In this document: one piece after another, positions 12,921 through 14,861 of the stretch | Layout: each line of letters starts with the position of its first letter | Numbering within the stretch: the stretch's first letter is position 1 | From: Kiritimatiellales bacterium | Lineage (GTDB): Bacteria; Verrucomicrobiota; Kiritimatiellia; Kiritimatiellales; Pontiellaceae | Direction of reading: 5' to 3' | Assembly: GCA_030630445.1 (NCBI GenBank) | Contig: DAOVNC010000034.1 | Span: 1-14,861, forward strand | DNA length: 14,861 nt | The notes under the pieces: model-generated | What the model was told of the DNA's origin: nothing | Seen by the model: the letters and a program-made list of their open reading frames with translations, nothing else | The model's database searches: none | Program-made: the position numbers and the translations under genes

Positions 12921-13417
12921 AACTCAAGCTCCTTCATCCCGGCCTTGGCCGCTTCCTTCACGAGCACCTTCGAGTCGTGCAGAATTTCGAAACGCCCAGC
13001 CACCGCCGACCAGGTAAAGCCGCGCCCGACGATAGTCATCAAACCTGATTCGATCAACACGCGCCCCTCCGAGCGTGCTTCGCGCGTATCCATGTTGAAG
13101 AAGCAGTGCGGCGAAAAGACGGTCATCGCAACCTCGCCATCCTTGTACATCTCGATCTTGAGGTTGGTGATCTCCACCTCGCCCTTATCCAACACCTTGG
13201 CGTGCTCGCCATAGAGCTGTGCGCGCAATTGGCCTTGGTCGTCATAGTCTGGAACGCGGAAGCCGGAAATCTCCATTCCGACCCCCATCTCCTGCGTCTG
13301 GCCAAGGCACGCTCCAGAAAACAGCAGGAGAACGACCAGCAAACGACGATGCAACGAAGCCCCAAAAGGCCTTCCGCACCCCGTTCCTGATTTAGAATTA
13401 TTCTGCCACAAAATCAT
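12917..13417 (-). CDS. lptC: LPS export periplasmic protein LptC
   Basis: LptC is the inner-membrane-tethered protein that receives lipopolysaccharide from LptB2FG and hands it to LptA. With the ATG at 13417 the product has 166 residues: a hydrophobic segment LLVVLLLFSGACLG (26-39), then an LptC-type repeat of beta-strands. These include ISGFRVPDYDDQGQLRAQL, the strand KVLDKGEVEITNLKIEMY and the end GRGFTWSAVAGRFEIL. Residues 1-21 before the hydrophobic stretch are polar and unlike a signal peptide. A TTG at 13354 (residue 22) would give a compact MHRRLLVVLLL signal and is a real alternative start. A much longer open frame to 13639 overlaps gpmI and is rejected. It lies 16 bases after gpmI and overlaps lptA by four bases. 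The SGAC sequence is a poor lipobox, so anchoring or cleavage is uncertain. Confidence 0.88.
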   Translation of the reverse strand: MILWQNNSKSGTGCGRPFGASLHRRLLVVLLLFSGACLGQTQEMGVGMEISGFRVPDYDDQGQLRAQLYGEHAKVLDKGEVEITNLKIEMYKDGEVAMTVFSPHCFFNMDTREARSEGRVLIESGLMTIVGRGFTWSAVAGRFEILHDSKVLVKEAAKAGMKELEL

Positions 13418-13433
13418 TCTGCCTATTCCCCAA

Positions 13434-14861
13434 CTACCCCACTTCCACAATGCTCGGGGTGTAGTCGGCCGGCGGCTCGTAGCCGAGCAGCGTGATGCAT
13501 GTCGCCGCCAGATTCGCGATCCCGGCATCGGCCACATCGGCCTTCCGCACGTTGGAAACGCCGGAGGGATCGTAGACGATCGCCGGAACCGGATTGAGCG
13601 AGTGCGCCGTTTTCGGCAGAGCCTTGCCTTCGTCGTCAAGTTTCAACTCGCCGGTTTTCTTGTCGAGCTCGCACATGTCATCCGAGTTGCCGTGGTCGGC
13701 CGAGCAAACCATGATACCACCGGTTTTCTTCAGCGCCTCCATGATTTTCCCGACGCCTTCGTCGACGGCTTCGACCGCCACCTTGACGGCCTCCACCACA
13801 CCCGTGTGGCCGACCATGTCCCCGTTCGGGAAATTGAGGCGGATGAATTTGTATTCGCCACCCTCGATAGCGGCTACAACGGCATCGGTGATTTCATCGG
13901 CCTTCATGCGCGGCGCGCCCTCGAACGGGCAGACATCCGATGGCACTTCCTGCCATGTTTCCGTCGCAAACTTGCCGGAGTTGTTGCCGTTGAAGAAGTA
14001 GGTCACATGGCCAAATTTCTGCGTCTCGGAAATAGCAAACTGCTTCACGCCCGCGTTCGAGAGGTATTCGCTCATCGTTCGGTCGATCGCCGGCGGAGTG
14101 ACGAGATATTTCTCGGGCACACCGAGGTCGCCGTCATACTGCATCATGCCCGCATACTTTACATCCAGCTTGGATCCGCGCGCGAATTCGGTCAGCTCAT
14201 CGGCTTCAAACGCCTTGGTGATTTCCAGCGAACGGTCGCCGCGGAAGTTGAAAAAGATAACGCTGTCACCGTCGATGATCGGCCCGACGGGGTTGCCGTC
14301 GCGCTCGATCACGAACGCGGGCAGGTCCTGGTCGAGGATGCCCGCTTGTTCGGCACGGAAGATTTCAACCGCTTCGCGCATGGTGGCGAACGTGCGTCCC
14401 TCGGCCTTCACGTGCGCCGTCCAGCCGCGCTCGACCATGCTCCAGTCCGCGTTGTAGCGGTCCATCGTAATGTTCATGCGACCGCCGCCGGAAGCCACGC
14501 AATAGTCGACCGACCCGTCGGCGTTGATCCCTTCAAGGAATTGATCGAAACGCTCCACATATTCGAGCACGGATGTCGGAGGCACATCGCGGCCATCGAT
14601 CAGCGGATGGATGCGCGCCTTCTTGACGCCCTCCGCCTTGGCGCGGTTGAGCATCGCTTCGAGGTGGCTGATATTCGAGTGCACGTTTCCGTCGGAAAAC
14701 AGGCCGATAAAATGCAGGGCGGAACCCTGGTCGTTCACGTTTGCGACCAGCTCTTTCCAAACCGCATCCTCAAATATTGATTCGCTGGCAATGGCTGCGC
14801 CGACCAGCGCCGCACCCTGCTCGAATACGCGCCCGCAACCAATCGCATTGTGGCCGACCTC
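13434..14861 (-). CDS. gpmI: 2,3-bisphosphoglycerate-independent phosphoglycerate mutase, 5' end missing
   Basis: iPGM interconverts 3- and 2-phosphoglycerate in glycolysis using two metal ions. The frame is open to the window edge, so 475 residues are visible and roughly the first 60-80 are missing, including the metal-binding phosphoserine site. The visible part begins EVGHNAIGCGRVFEQGA, part of the family's conserved SEVGHN region. Next come IGLFSDGNVHSNISHLEAML, DGRDVPPTSVLEY, the arginine-bearing GGRMNITMDRY, NFRGDRSLEI, NFPNGDMVGHTG and CSADHGNSDDM, which supply substrate and metal ligands in the usual order. A GTG at 14738 is in frame but internal. The total size suggests the long form of the enzyme. 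It heads the visible minus-strand gene run, 16 bases before lptC. Confidence 0.96.
   Translation of the reverse strand, partial: EVGHNAIGCGRVFEQGAALVGAAIASESIFEDAVWKELVANVNDQGSALHFIGLFSDGNVHSNISHLEAMLNRAKAEGVKKARIHPLIDGRDVPPTSVLEYVERFDQFLEGINADGSVDYCVASGGGRMNITMDRYNADWSMVERGWTAHVKAEGRTFATMREAVEIFRAEQAGILDQDLPAFVIERDGNPVGPIIDGDSVIFFNFRGDRSLEITKAFEADELTEFARGSKLDVKYAGMMQYDGDLGVPEKYLVTPPAIDRTMSEYLSNAGVKQFAISETQKFGHVTYFFNGNNSGKFATETWQEVPSDVCPFEGAPRMKADEITDAVVAAIEGGEYKFIRLNFPNGDMVGHTGVVEAVKVAVEAVDEGVGKIMEALKKTGGIMVCSADHGNSDDMCELDKKTGELKLDDEGKALPKTAHSLNPVPAIVYDPSGVSNVRKADVADAGIANLAATCITLLGYEPPADYTPSIVEVG

Noticed and set aside
12141..13214. Plus-strand open frame of about 350 codons opposite lptA and lptC
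   Set aside because: Antisense shadow of two genes with clear family motifs; rich in His/Arg/Pro as expected of a shadow.
13418..13639. Extension of lptC into the gpmI coding region
   Set aside because: Overlaps about 200 bases of gpmI and is Arg/Pro/Ser-rich without any family similarity.
13602..14780. Plus-strand open frame of about 390 codons opposite gpmI
   Set aside because: Antisense shadow of a highly conserved enzyme; no motif of its own.
1..14861. CRISPR arrays, insertion sequences or replication origins
   Set aside because: No regularly spaced direct repeats, no transposase gene, and no cluster of initiator boxes were seen.

Overview
The window reads as chromosomal DNA of a Gram-negative bacterium. 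Three LPS-export genes (lptC, lptA, lptB), a lipoprotein signal and a secreted multihaem cytochrome all imply an outer membrane and periplasm. An ECF sigma factor beside a transmembrane Ser/Thr kinase, a cytochrome with HEAT/TPR repeats, and HPr kinase in an LPS-containing bacterium together suggest the PVC superphylum (Verrucomicrobiota/Kiritimatiellota-like). That placement is inference from gene content; no marker gene here settles it.

Layout. (1) 1-741: the 3' end of a tyrosine recombinase whose frame runs into the 3' end of an oppositely oriented tRNA-Leu(CAA). This looks like the right edge of an integrated element lying mostly left of the window. (2) 742-1208: a non-coding stretch with a good tRNA promoter and two nested palindromes resembling a dispersed repeat. 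(3) 1209-4545: an ECF sigma factor converging on a two-gene unit, a HAD phosphatase followed by a membrane-spanning Ser/Thr kinase-like protein. The kinase lacks the usual VAIK lysine and has a lysine where WNK kinases carry theirs. (4) 4668-7778: a two-gene unit made of an octahaem c-type cytochrome with HEAT and TPR repeats and a membrane protein with an HExxH motif. (5) 14861-7783, minus strand: an unbroken run gpmI (partial)-lptC-lptA-lptB-hpf-hprK-ptsH-ptsI, with gaps of 27 bases or less and two overlaps.

How they work together. The long minus-strand run joins glycolysis (gpmI makes 2-phosphoglycerate, one step before PEP), the PEP-dependent phosphorelay (EI and HPr), the kinase that phosphorylates HPr on serine, a ribosome hibernation factor, and the LPS export bridge. 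It is a counterpart of the Escherichia coli lptCAB-rpoN-hpf-ptsN-rapZ-npr region, with hprK/ptsH/ptsI in place of rpoN/ptsN/rapZ/npr. The LptA here is unusual: a lipoprotein with two clearly duplicated LptA-like halves.

The best candidates for something not well described are the WNK-like kinase with its convergent sigma factor, the octahaem cytochrome/HExxH membrane protein pair, and the lipid-anchored double LptA. All functional statements come from reading motifs; no database search was possible.
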